Of a stretch of DNA of 52,099 bases, positions 45,107-52,098 are shown one piece after another; the stretch's first letter is position 1; the number at the start of each line of letters is the position of its first letter. Made by a program: the position numbers and the translations under genes. This DNA comes from a virus. The DNA lies in the IMG/VR virus record IMGVR_UViG_3300047318_000360, positions 1 through 52,099 of that record; one strand, written 5' to 3'. Under the pieces are notes generated by a model. It made no database searches. It was not told where the DNA came from and worked only from the letters and a program-made list of their open reading frames with translations.

Positions 45107-45412
45107 ATGAATAATCAAACTGAAATCGAAGAAGTAAAAGAACATATAAGTGTGCTTGAAGCACTGATGGTTAACGCTAAAAGAAATCTTGAAATCGTAA
45201 TGTCTCGCTACGTTGGAAAGAAACTTCATAATACCCAGTTCTGGTATGAGTCTTACAAAACTCGTATGGAACGAGATATTGTATCATTAGATCATTCTTT
45301 GACAGAACGTAAGAGATATCTCGAACGAATCACTCCAAAGATTCCACCGCTTCTGCAAGTACTTAAACGTAGTAATAATGTAACTCGAACTGAAGTACGA
45401 ATTCAGGGTTAA
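45107..45412 (+). CDS. Coiled-coil protein (101 aa)
   Basis: Almost wholly helical and charged with heptad-like spacing (EVKEHISVLEALMVNAKRNLE) and a basic C-terminal tail. Ten bases after the previous gene, same unit. No terminator is obvious after it. No family. Confidence 0.6.
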   Translation: MNNQTEIEEVKEHISVLEALMVNAKRNLEIVMSRYVGKKLHNTQFWYESYKTRMERDIVSLDHSLTERKRYLERITPKIPPLLQVLKRSNNVTRTEVRIQG

Positions 45413-45428
45413 ACATCACTGCTCACTT

Positions 45429-45438
45429 TTGGTATAAG
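45429..45438 (+). promoter_or_regulatory. TTGGTATAAG promoter of the AAA+ gene
   Basis: Exact box with a long leader (~100 nt) before ATG 45546. The leader has no ORF and no clear ribosome binding site. Confidence 0.7.
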
Positions 45439-45545
45439 ATAAGTGTACCCTACAATATCTATGGAACCCTCGTATCTATTGTATAACCCTATTTGAAGAT
45501 AACCTTTTTTAGGTATTTTTAAATCTAATAATTGGACATGTATCT

Positions 45546-46679
45546 ATGAGTAGTTCTACCCCGTTGAAAGATCGTCTTGATGAATTAATGGATTCGGCAA
45601 AAAGTGATAAAGACTTCGATGAAATTGAACAAATCGTAAATACCCAGGATAAGAAAAGAATGGCACCTCAAGTCACAGCATCAAATTCAAAACTGGTCTA
45701 CGGGCCTCATAATCTGGAATACTTTCTTCTTGAGAATTTTCTCCTTAGTAAGTATGACAAGGATCAATCTACTCATAAGTTTGTAGAGAAGAAGATCTGG
45801 ATTCGTAAGACTGGCGTGCATGACTTCGTTAAAGCCTTCTGTGAACAGTTCAAGTTTACTTCGGTAAACCGGGAGGATATCGTTTTCCGTAACGACGATA
45901 GCTTTGTAAAGATCGGCATCACAAACAAAGATCTGGACAAGCTTGAGATCCATTCGGTAAACAACGAGTACGCAAAAGAGATCGAGAAGTTCGTAGAGCA
46001 GTATGAGTGTTCAGATCGTAAGATCAGCATTCGTTGGCTCTATACTCCGGACGGTCGTAGTATGGATCTTATCGAAACCTTTGAGGAAAAAGTTCATAAA
46101 GAACATTATCCATTCATTTCGGATTTCGATACGTTTGGTGAACGGTTCAAGGAATCTAAGAGCAATATTCTTTTGCTCATTGGTGAACCTGGCACCGGCA
46201 AGACAACGTTTATCAAGAATCTTTTAGCTCACATGGATACCATCAGCTATCTGACTTACGATGAGAAGATCCTCAACAACGACTACACCTTTGCTTCCTA
46301 TATGGAAGATGAAGACTCGAACGCGTTCATCATTGAAGATGCGGATCTGTTCCTGCGTTCACGCGCAGATGGTAACAACATGGTTTCTCGTTTCCTGAAT
46401 GTAGGAGACGGCATCGTGAAGATTCCTAATAAGAAGATCATCTTCTCGACAAACCTTCCGAATATCAAGGACATCGATGCTGCACTGGTTCGCCCAGGCC
46501 GTTGCTTCGATATTCTTCATTTCCGTAAACTGACTCGCGTAGAATCGCAAGCCGTTGCGGATATTCACAATATTGTTCTGCCAGGGCCAGACGATAAGCA
46601 AGATTACACCCTTGCTGAGATTTTTAATAACCCTGTTCAAAAACCAAAAATCGTAGCTCGTTCGATGGGCTTCTACTAA
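45546..46679 (+). CDS. AAA+ ATPase (377 aa)
   Basis: A classic AAA+ module in the second half: Walker A GEPGTGKT (213-220), Walker B AFIIEDAD (260-267), sensor-1 IIFSTNLPN (298-306) and the arginine-finger box ALVRPGRC (313-320). The order and the VRPGR box are like those of AAA proteins that remodel other proteins (FtsH/BCS1/ClpX-like ATPases). The first ~190 residues are a separate domain with no recognised fold. No protease domain is present. It could unfold or disassemble host or phage complexes. Confidence 0.85.
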   Translation: MSSSTPLKDRLDELMDSAKSDKDFDEIEQIVNTQDKKRMAPQVTASNSKLVYGPHNLEYFLLENFLLSKYDKDQSTHKFVEKKIWIRKTGVHDFVKAFCEQFKFTSVNREDIVFRNDDSFVKIGITNKDLDKLEIHSVNNEYAKEIEKFVEQYECSDRKISIRWLYTPDGRSMDLIETFEEKVHKEHYPFISDFDTFGERFKESKSNILLLIGEPGTGKTTFIKNLLAHMDTISYLTYDEKILNNDYTFASYMEDEDSNAFIIEDADLFLRSRADGNNMVSRFLNVGDGIVKIPNKKIIFSTNLPNIKDIDAALVRPGRCFDILHFRKLTRVESQAVADIHNIVLPGPDDKQDYTLAEIFNNPVQKPKIVARSMGFY

Positions 46680-46704
46680 TTAACAACCACCGAAAAGATA
46701 AGAC

Positions 46705-47076
46705 ATGAAACGTGCATTTATCGTAGCAGCAGCAGTACTCCTCTTCCTGTCGGCAACAACCGCAAGTGCGGGATGTTACTCGGAAGGTGTCCGTAAGGGC
46801 GAGATCCAAAAGTTCTCGGCCAAAGGGCTCGTGAACGTAAGCTGGGAAGGGGAGATGGTTCAGGAAGGAATGCGTGTACGAGCCAAAGGCAACGGTGCAG
46901 GTGTTACCAACATCTGGAAATTCTCTGTGACTGATCCAGTTGTTGCGAAGAAGATCGAAAATGCAATGTTCACTAGCAGCGGCTCCGTAGCTGTCCGCTA
47001 CTGCCAATCGGCGTTCAACACCGGTCTATTCCAAGGCACTTCCTACACCGTGACTGATGTCATGGTACAGAAGTGA
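46705..47076 (+). CDS. Secreted periplasmic-type protein (123 aa)
   Basis: Signal peptide MKRAFIVAAAVLLFLSATTASA with a likely cut after Ala22. The mature part has two cysteines, CYSEG and YCQSAF, and a beta-rich core. It should be exported to the periplasm. Codons are more GC-rich than the genes around it. It follows the AAA+ gene by 25 nt, and its TGA overlaps the GTG start of the next gene. I recall bacterial plasmid-borne proteins of similar build, which suggests recruitment from a bacterial source. Confidence 0.7.
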   Translation: MKRAFIVAAAVLLFLSATTASAGCYSEGVRKGEIQKFSAKGLVNVSWEGEMVQEGMRVRAKGNGAGVTNIWKFSVTDPVVAKKIENAMFTSSGSVAVRYCQSAFNTGLFQGTSYTVTDVMVQK

Positions 47077-47342
47077 ATCGGCGTATCTTGTCCTTCGGGG
47101 CTTTGATAGTCTTATTGACCTCCATGTTGCTAAGTGGTTGCTTCGGTAATGAAGACAAGACTGTGACTGTGGAAGTATCCACTGGCAAAGCAATTGAGGC
47201 GGTTGAATGGGCTAAAGAGATCTGTTATAAAGGAGTTGTGTACGTTGAATTCTATGGTAACTCAAATTCCAAATTACCTTGGGGTGGGGTAAAGTACAAT
47301 ACCAATGGCACTGTTTCGACTTGCAAAATAATTCCGAAGTAA
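47073..47342 (+). CDS. Small lipoprotein (89 aa)
   Basis: GTG start (GTGA overlap with the gene before). Signal peptide with lipobox LLSGC and Cys23 as the acylated residue. Mature part of ~65 residues with one further Cys pair (EICYKG and STCKII). With the secreted protein upstream it forms an exported pair, possibly a receptor-shielding or envelope-modifying couple. Confidence 0.7.
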   Translation: MNRRILSFGALIVLLTSMLLSGCFGNEDKTVTVEVSTGKAIEAVEWAKEICYKGVVYVEFYGNSNSKLPWGGVKYNTNGTVSTCKIIPK

Positions 47343-47348
47343 ACAAAA

Positions 47349-47379
47349 GAGACCTGGCATTTGCTGGGTTTCTTTTTTA
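47349..47379 (+). terminator. Terminator after the lipoprotein gene
   Basis: GAGACC / GGGTTTC stem (with a G-U pair) around TGGCATTTGCT, T run and AG. Confidence 0.65.
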
Positions 47380-47400
47380 GTATAAGAATGTGGTATAAGA
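47378..47400 (+). promoter_or_regulatory. Tandem promoter boxes
   Basis: TTAGTATAAG (47378-47387) and GTGGTATAAG (47391-47400) lie in a row, both variants, 46 bp before the GIY-YIG gene. Confidence 0.6.
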
Positions 47401-47445
47401 TTATGGTAGAATGGAGTAGGTTCTACTATAACAATAATAGGTAAT

Positions 47446-48093
47446 ATGGAAAACAGCGGTATTTATAAAATTACAAATAAAGTTAATGGGAAGATCTATA
47501 TTGGATCAGCTGTTAATTTAGATAGGCGTTGGACTGAGCATAAGAGATGTCTTAAAACTAGAACTCATCCTAATAACAAGCTTCTTAATGCTTGGCATAA
47601 GTATGGTGCTGAGAATTTTGAGTTTATAGTTTTGATCTATTGTGAACCTAAAGACTTACTGATGTACGAACAGAGATGTATAGATTCTTTTGAAGTAATT
47701 ACAAAGGGTTATAATCTTTGTCCTACCGCTGGTAGTGTGTTGGGTATTAAGAGAAGTGATGAGACTAGAAAAAGAATGTCAGAGTCTCAGAAAGGAAAAG
47801 GGCCTAGTGCAGAAGCTATTGCTAAAATGGTTGCCACGAAACTAGGTCAAAAAAGAGCACCACATTCTGAAGAAACTAAGAAGAAGATGAGGGAAGCACA
47901 TGCAGGTAGAAAACTTGGTCCTCAATCTGAGGAAACTAAAGCTAAAAGATCTGCTGCATTAAAAGGTAAAAAAAGGTCAAAATTTTCTGAAGAGACTAGA
48001 AAGAAAATGTCTGAAGCTCAAAAAGGTAAAATTCCAAGTGAAGAAACTAAAAAGAAAATTTCAGAATCTCTAAAACGAGTTTTAAACTCATAA
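47446..48093 (+). CDS. GIY-YIG homing endonuclease (215 aa)
   Basis: GIY-YIG nuclease domain at the start: GIYKI (5-9), YIGS (18-21) and a conserved Arg in DRRW. The second half is a set of NUMOD3-type DNA-binding repeats, each near SEETKKKMSEAQKGK, spaced by 20-30 residues. Free-standing homing endonuclease placed right after a plus-strand unit and next to the major capsid gene. It would cut a related phage lacking it. Confidence 0.9.
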   Translation: MENSGIYKITNKVNGKIYIGSAVNLDRRWTEHKRCLKTRTHPNNKLLNAWHKYGAENFEFIVLIYCEPKDLLMYEQRCIDSFEVITKGYNLCPTAGSVLGIKRSDETRKRMSESQKGKGPSAEAIAKMVATKLGQKRAPHSEETKKKMREAHAGRKLGPQSEETKAKRSAALKGKKRSKFSEETRKKMSEAQKGKIPSEETKKKISESLKRVLNS

Positions 48094-48098
48094 TAAAA

Positions 48099-48125
48099 AA
48101 GCCCGGAATTAACCGGGCTTTTTTT
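48099..48125 (+). terminator. Terminator between convergent genes
   Basis: AAGCCCGG / CCGGGCTT stem with a T run and AG, just before the stop of the capsid gene. Confidence 0.85.
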
Positions 48126-48141
48126 AGCTTAATTCAGCTGA

Positions 48142-49035
48142 TTAGGTGAAGTTCACCACAATTGCACCATCTACGTTACCAATACCAGAACCTACTGATT
48201 CGTACGTAGTGAACTCGATCATGTCCGCTTCAGTCTTCAGGAAGACAGTAGCATCTTGCAGCGAGTAGAACTGACCCAAGTATTCTTGCGGAGCAAAAAT
48301 AATTGCTTGGTTGTTAGGTAAGATATTGCTCTTGTTCGTAGTGATAATCTTGTAACCGAAGAAGTTATCCAGCGAAGCCTGACCACGGAACAGCTCAGAA
48401 GCAGCTGGGGAACCGATATCAGTTGCAGCGAAGGTCAACAGGTCAGCATACATACTCTGAGTCATCAGAATACAACCGACAGGCAGACGCTTAGCTAACA
48501 GCTTCTTAACACCAGCCATCAGGTTCACTTTCGAAAAAGTACCAGCACTGAAAACGTTAGAGTTTGCAGTAGCGATGCTGATGATGTTGTTGTAGAAGTT
48601 TACGTCTTCTTGCTCTTGCAGATCCTTTACTGAGTTCTCTTGCAGAATGGTACGAATGTCGGTACGGTAAGTAGCGAGTTCGAACTTCGACTTAGTGAAC
48701 TTAGATGTCGAGATCTTCTGGAAGGTCACAGGGTAACGGGATCCTTTGAAATAACGAATCTCTGCACGGCTCAGGAATGGCAGGTTAGCTGCAACGCTAT
48801 CTGGTTCCTTTTCAACGATCACAGTTGGCTCTTCAGTCAGCTGACGATCGAGTTCCGAAGCAGTGATTTGAACTGGATTCAGAACCTTACGGGTAAATCC
48901 ATCTTCACGCAGTTTCTGACGCACGAATGCGCTCATTGCTGCACCAGCTTCTTTTGTCATTCCCTGGTCGATTTTGTCCAGGAACGACTGGTTCATAAAT
49001 TGAACATTAATAGTTTCAGTAGTATATCCGCTCAT
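48142..49035 (-). CDS. Major capsid protein, HK97-like (297 aa)
   Basis: Long helical N-arm (residues ~1-60, FMNQSFLDKIDQGMT then AFVRQKLREDG), E-loop-like region with Ser/Lys-rich strands, and a P/A-domain end with VGCILMTQSMYADLLTFAATD, GYKIITTNKSNILPNN and VFLKTEADMIEFTTYE. The layout and the GYKI-type segment fit HK97-fold capsid proteins. It is on the same minus-strand unit as the decoration-like gene upstream and ends at a terminator. The strong codon bias fits an abundant protein. Confidence 0.8.
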   Translation of the reverse strand: MSGYTTETINVQFMNQSFLDKIDQGMTKEAGAAMSAFVRQKLREDGFTRKVLNPVQITASELDRQLTEEPTVIVEKEPDSVAANLPFLSRAEIRYFKGSRYPVTFQKISTSKFTKSKFELATYRTDIRTILQENSVKDLQEQEDVNFYNNIISIATANSNVFSAGTFSKVNLMAGVKKLLAKRLPVGCILMTQSMYADLLTFAATDIGSPAASELFRGQASLDNFFGYKIITTNKSNILPNNQAIIFAPQEYLGQFYSLQDATVFLKTEADMIEFTTYESVGSGIGNVDGAIVVNFT

Positions 49036-49045
49036 CTTTTTCTCC

Positions 49046-49474
49046 TTATTTCACCAGAATCGACAGGCGAGCAGTTTCAGTTGCGCTTGCAGCCACAACG
49101 TCCAACACATAACCAACTACTGGATCAGTAGTTACAACCAGAGTTACTTTACCAGATTGGCAAGTAACAGGATTACCCGGAGCATAAGTCGGGGCAACAT
49201 CGTAGTTCGAGATATCTACGATAAATCCACTCCACAGGACAGTAGCCTTGTTGGTATTTGCAGCAGAAGCCGCATCACCATTACCAGCAATTACCAGACC
49301 ACATAGAATGTTATTAGCTTTAGTAGCACTTGCTTTGTCAATGGTACCATCCGCTTGACGAGTGACCCAATCACCATTTACCAGAGTAACTCCGGTCTTA
49401 ATGGTTTCAGCACGCTCTAGCGCACCTTCATTAGGCCAGCCACGGCGTACCATTGCTGTATATTCCATCTTCAT
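49046..49474 (-). CDS. Capsid decoration-like protein (142 aa)
   Basis: Beta-rich with WVTRQADGTIDKASATKAN, VLWSGFIVDISNYD and PGNPVTCQSGKVTLV, like the small barrel proteins that stud capsid surfaces. It lies 10 bp before the capsid gene and is driven from a late box 82 bp upstream through a structured leader. A strong AAAGGAAA site precedes the start. Alternative: capsid fibre or vertex protein. Confidence 0.65.
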   Translation of the reverse strand: MKMEYTAMVRRGWPNEGALERAETIKTGVTLVNGDWVTRQADGTIDKASATKANNILCGLVIAGNGDAASAANTNKATVLWSGFIVDISNYDVAPTYAPGNPVTCQSGKVTLVVTTDPVVGYVLDVVAASATETARLSILVK

Positions 49475-49508
49475 TTTGAAATTTCCTTTTATTAGTTTCT
49501 TACTTCTA

Positions 49509-49552
49509 CCCCAGCTTTCGCTAGGGTTAATATCTTGCGTTACTTACGTAAC
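49509..49552 (-). promoter_or_regulatory. Two GNRA hairpins in the capsid leader
   Basis: On the minus strand: GTTAC-GTAA-GTAAC (49539-49552) then CCCTAGC-GAAA-GCTGGGG (49509-49526). Both loops are GNRA type. They lie between promoter box and start codon. Confidence 0.65.
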
Positions 49553-49556
49553 TAGA

Positions 49557-49566
49557 ACTTATTTTA
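49557..49566 (-). promoter_or_regulatory. TAAAATAAGT late-type promoter box (capsid)
   Basis: Identical to the boxes before the sheath and tube genes. Confidence 0.65.
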
Positions 49567-49601
49567 ATGCCTATTTTATTTCTTGTCGAAATTCCGTAGA
49601 A

Positions 49602-50168
49602 TTACTGATAATATCCTTGAGGCATTTCATCTTGCTTTTTACCAGATAGAGCTTTAGCACCAAGTAATCCCGCTCCAATTCCTCCAGCAATAGCAGTCTT
49701 AGGATTTTTACGAGCGAGTCCTACTGCTTTACCAAGAATGCCTTTAACACCCGTTGCTTCTGCTTTAGCTGGACCAGCCTTTAAAGCAGCCATTTCACTC
49801 TTCACCTTTGCAGCATGGCGATTTCCTGCCAATCTATCATGGATAGAATTTGCAGCCAATACATCCCCAGTCTGTTTCATCTGTTTAGCATCTACAGTTA
49901 CTTTAGTAGATTTTTGGCCTAAGCCCATGAAGGTTTTGTTATTAACCGACATTTGATTTTTAGAACCCGTATTAAACGAATGCATTTTACTAGAAGATCC
50001 TAGACCAGCCAGAATATTCGCATTAGTAGGAGCACCTAGCTTTCTACCAGCAACTCCCTTCGCATCAATATGAGTACGTACTGACAAAGCTTTATTACCG
50101 CCTCCAGCTTTAGTTTCGTTCAGTTTTTGGGCAAATCCTGCAATTTTTTCTAAGTAAATATTGTTCAT
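49602..50168 (-). CDS. Virion-region protein with YLEKIA tag and Gly-rich C-terminus (188 aa)
   Basis: Begins MNNIYLEKIAGFAQKL. The middle is low-complexity and basic. Near the C-terminus a Gly/Ala hydrophobic stretch (TAIAGGIGAGLLGAKALSG) could cross a membrane. Three bases after the previous gene. It shares design with 43363 and 50770. Possible capsid-internal or ejected protein; no known family. Confidence 0.6.
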   Translation of the reverse strand: MNNIYLEKIAGFAQKLNETKAGGGNKALSVRTHIDAKGVAGRKLGAPTNANILAGLGSSSKMHSFNTGSKNQMSVNNKTFMGLGQKSTKVTVDAKQMKQTGDVLAANSIHDRLAGNRHAAKVKSEMAALKAGPAKAEATGVKGILGKAVGLARKNPKTAIAGGIGAGLLGAKALSGKKQDEMPQGYYQ

Positions 50169-50170
50169 AT

Positions 50171-50767
50171 TTACGCCAGGATAAATTCAAGTAGGGGGTC
50201 TGTCTTAGGGCGTGCATAGCCTGAACCACGGCCCATTTCCCAAGGCTCATCCATAGCTGAAGCTACTTTAATAAGTACTTCTTGATCCATAGATTTCAGA
50301 GCAGCCAGATCTTCGTTAGTAAAACTACCACTGCTGGCAAGTTTCTCGATTGCATCTGGAAGTTTAATTTCGTCCATTTTTGACTGTACGATTTCACTAG
50401 CAGCTTTTTCTAGTTCTTCTTTTTTAGCTTCAAGTTCACTCTCAAGTGAATCGATGTATTGAGCAGCTTTTTCTAACAGATCAATAGTAGGATCAACTTC
50501 AGTAACCGAGACATCGAAATTAGAAAGATCACGTACATTTACATTTGCGGCTTTAACCAATGTTACAGCTTGCTCAATGTCCACCCCTGCCGAAGCAACG
50601 AGATAGTTAGCAGCTTCTTTTTCCATAAGATGTTGAGCCACTTCATAACGGGCGTCTTGTTCAGACAAACCAGCTACCTTAATTAATTGCTGAACTGCGA
50701 TTTCAGTAGGATCTGAAATACGAAGCTCTTCTGTTCGTTCACGTAGTAATTGTGAAATTTGAGTCAT
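50171..50767 (-). CDS. Virion-region helical protein with shared repeat (198 aa)
   Basis: The N-terminal half contains LVASAGVDIEQAVTLVKAAN, a single copy of the repeat that occurs three times in the protein at 51145-52098. The rest is a long acidic coiled coil (LESELEAKKEELEKAASEI). It could be a scaffold or core protein of the procapsid, which are often helical and acidic. The final ~35 residues (GRGSGYARPKTDPLLEFILA) are distinct. Confidence 0.6.
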   Translation of the reverse strand: MTQISQLLRERTEELRISDPTEIAVQQLIKVAGLSEQDARYEVAQHLMEKEAANYLVASAGVDIEQAVTLVKAANVNVRDLSNFDVSVTEVDPTIDLLEKAAQYIDSLESELEAKKEELEKAASEIVQSKMDEIKLPDAIEKLASSGSFTNEDLAALKSMDQEVLIKVASAMDEPWEMGRGSGYARPKTDPLLEFILA

Positions 50768-50769
50768 GT

Positions 50770-51096
50770 TTAACCTTTGTGTTTGTAAGAGATTTTTTCT
50801 AAATAAGGATTCGCTTGGAAAGCCTGTTTAGTATGATGATTATCTAGAAAATGATTATTAAGCTTTACTGCAGCGTAATCACCAACTAGACCGCCGACTC
50901 CAACAGCAGCCGCTATTCTTTTATCACTTTTTAAAACCTTAGGATATTTTCTTGCTAGTTTAAGGGCAGCAGTACCCGTAGCATATCCCAGACCTCCGAT
51001 AGTGGCTACACTAGCAACATCTTTAATTGTGGAGGAATTGTTTTCTGAAGCTTTCTTAGAAATACTAGCAACTTTAATAATAAATTTATTTTTCAT
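50770..51096 (-). CDS. Small basic protein with YLEKIS near its C-terminus (108 aa)
   Basis: Basic helical start (MKNKFIIKVASISKKAS), a Gly-rich stretch (VATIGGLGYATGTAALKLA) and an end with NPYLEKISYKHKG, which is the tag found at the N-terminus of other proteins. Two bases separate it from the next gene. It follows a strong terminator, so it is made from its own promoter or by read-through. Confidence 0.55.
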   Translation of the reverse strand: MKNKFIIKVASISKKASENNSSTIKDVASVATIGGLGYATGTAALKLARKYPKVLKSDKRIAAAVGVGGLVGDYAAVKLNNHFLDNHHTKQAFQANPYLEKISYKHKG

Positions 51097-51106
51097 AATA
51101 TGTCTA

Positions 51107-51135
51107 AGAAAAAGGACTGGCCCGAAGACCAGTCC
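51107..51135 (-). terminator. Minus-strand terminator inside the capsid gene set
   Basis: GGACTGG / CCAGTCC stem around a TCTTCGGG loop, followed by a T run on the minus strand. It would lower expression of the downstream genes relative to 51145-52098. Confidence 0.8.
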
Positions 51136-51144
51136 AATTAACGA

Positions 51145-52098
51145 TTAATAACCGTACAGTTCGTCAGCTTTAGCGTTGACCAGATTAACAGCAGTGTCGA
51201 AATCCACACCAGCTTCAATCAGACCATCCACAGCAGCTTTCTTTTCACGACCCAGTGCGTAAGCGCCTGTACCAACAACAGCAGTACCTGCAGCAGCTCT
51301 AACAGCCGTGTTGCGACCTAGTGCAGAAGAAGCCATACGAGGAGCGGTACCTAGACCACGAACCTGCGATGGAATTTCTTTAGCATCAGCCATCAGACGT
51401 TTGCCTGCACCGCCAACTGCTTGACCAGCACGTCCACCAGCAACAGTTGCTCTACGACCCAAACGGGTAGCCAAGGCACCTGCACCAGCTTCTTTAACCA
51501 TGCTTACAGCATAATCAAAGTCAACGCCAGAATCAATCAGCTCGTTCAGAGCAGCTTGCTTAATGTGTTGATCATGCTCGAAATCCAGCTCATCGGATGC
51601 AGCTTTTACCAGATTAACGGATTCTTCAAAGTCGTAACCCGATTCCACCAGTGCGCTAACAGCAGCGGCTTTCTCTTGGTCTTCTCCACCAATAGCAGCA
51701 GGGCCATTAACTTGAACCTGAGCAGGAGCTTGACGAGCAATTGCGCCTTCTGCGTGTGCAGTATTACCAGTTTCTTGTTCGTCTTTTGCGTTGGTAGCGC
51801 CCATTGCATCGGCTACGATTGCATCGAAGATTTGGTTAATGGTACCACCATTACCAGCACCGTCAGTGCCAGGAGTTGCTTGGAACGAATTATCGTGTTC
51901 CGCTCTTTGTTGAGCTAAGTCAACTTGAGTTTTGTTAGGAACCACTCCAGCCGGGATACCGTTCGAAGTGCTCTCATCACCTACGCCTGCCATTTTCAGC
52001 AGAGCTTGAGCCAGTGCTTTACCAGCGTCTGAAGCTTGTTTATTCATTTCTTCACCTTTGTTAGATTGTGCGGTTTGTTTGGAAGCTACTTTTTCCAT
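51145..52098 (-). CDS. Repeat-containing virion-region protein (317 aa, may be cut at the window edge)
   Basis: The frame is open up to the last base of the window, so the true start may lie outside; the visible ATG is at 52098. Three related ~25-residue units occur: ESGYDFEESVNLVKAA, DSGVDFDYAVSMVKEA and EAGVDFDTAVNLVNA, each helical with a conserved G-x-D-F. Between them is a Gly/Arg-rich basic linker. Short x-K-x-A motifs (MEKVA, LLKMAG) open the chain. Likely an abundant capsid-inside or scaffold-type protein. Confidence 0.6.
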   Translation of the reverse strand: MEKVASKQTAQSNKGEEMNKQASDAGKALAQALLKMAGVGDESTSNGIPAGVVPNKTQVDLAQQRAEHDNSFQATPGTDGAGNGGTINQIFDAIVADAMGATNAKDEQETGNTAHAEGAIARQAPAQVQVNGPAAIGGEDQEKAAAVSALVESGYDFEESVNLVKAASDELDFEHDQHIKQAALNELIDSGVDFDYAVSMVKEAGAGALATRLGRRATVAGGRAGQAVGGAGKRLMADAKEIPSQVRGLGTAPRMASSALGRNTAVRAAAGTAVVGTGAYALGREKKAAVDGLIEAGVDFDTAVNLVNAKADELYGY

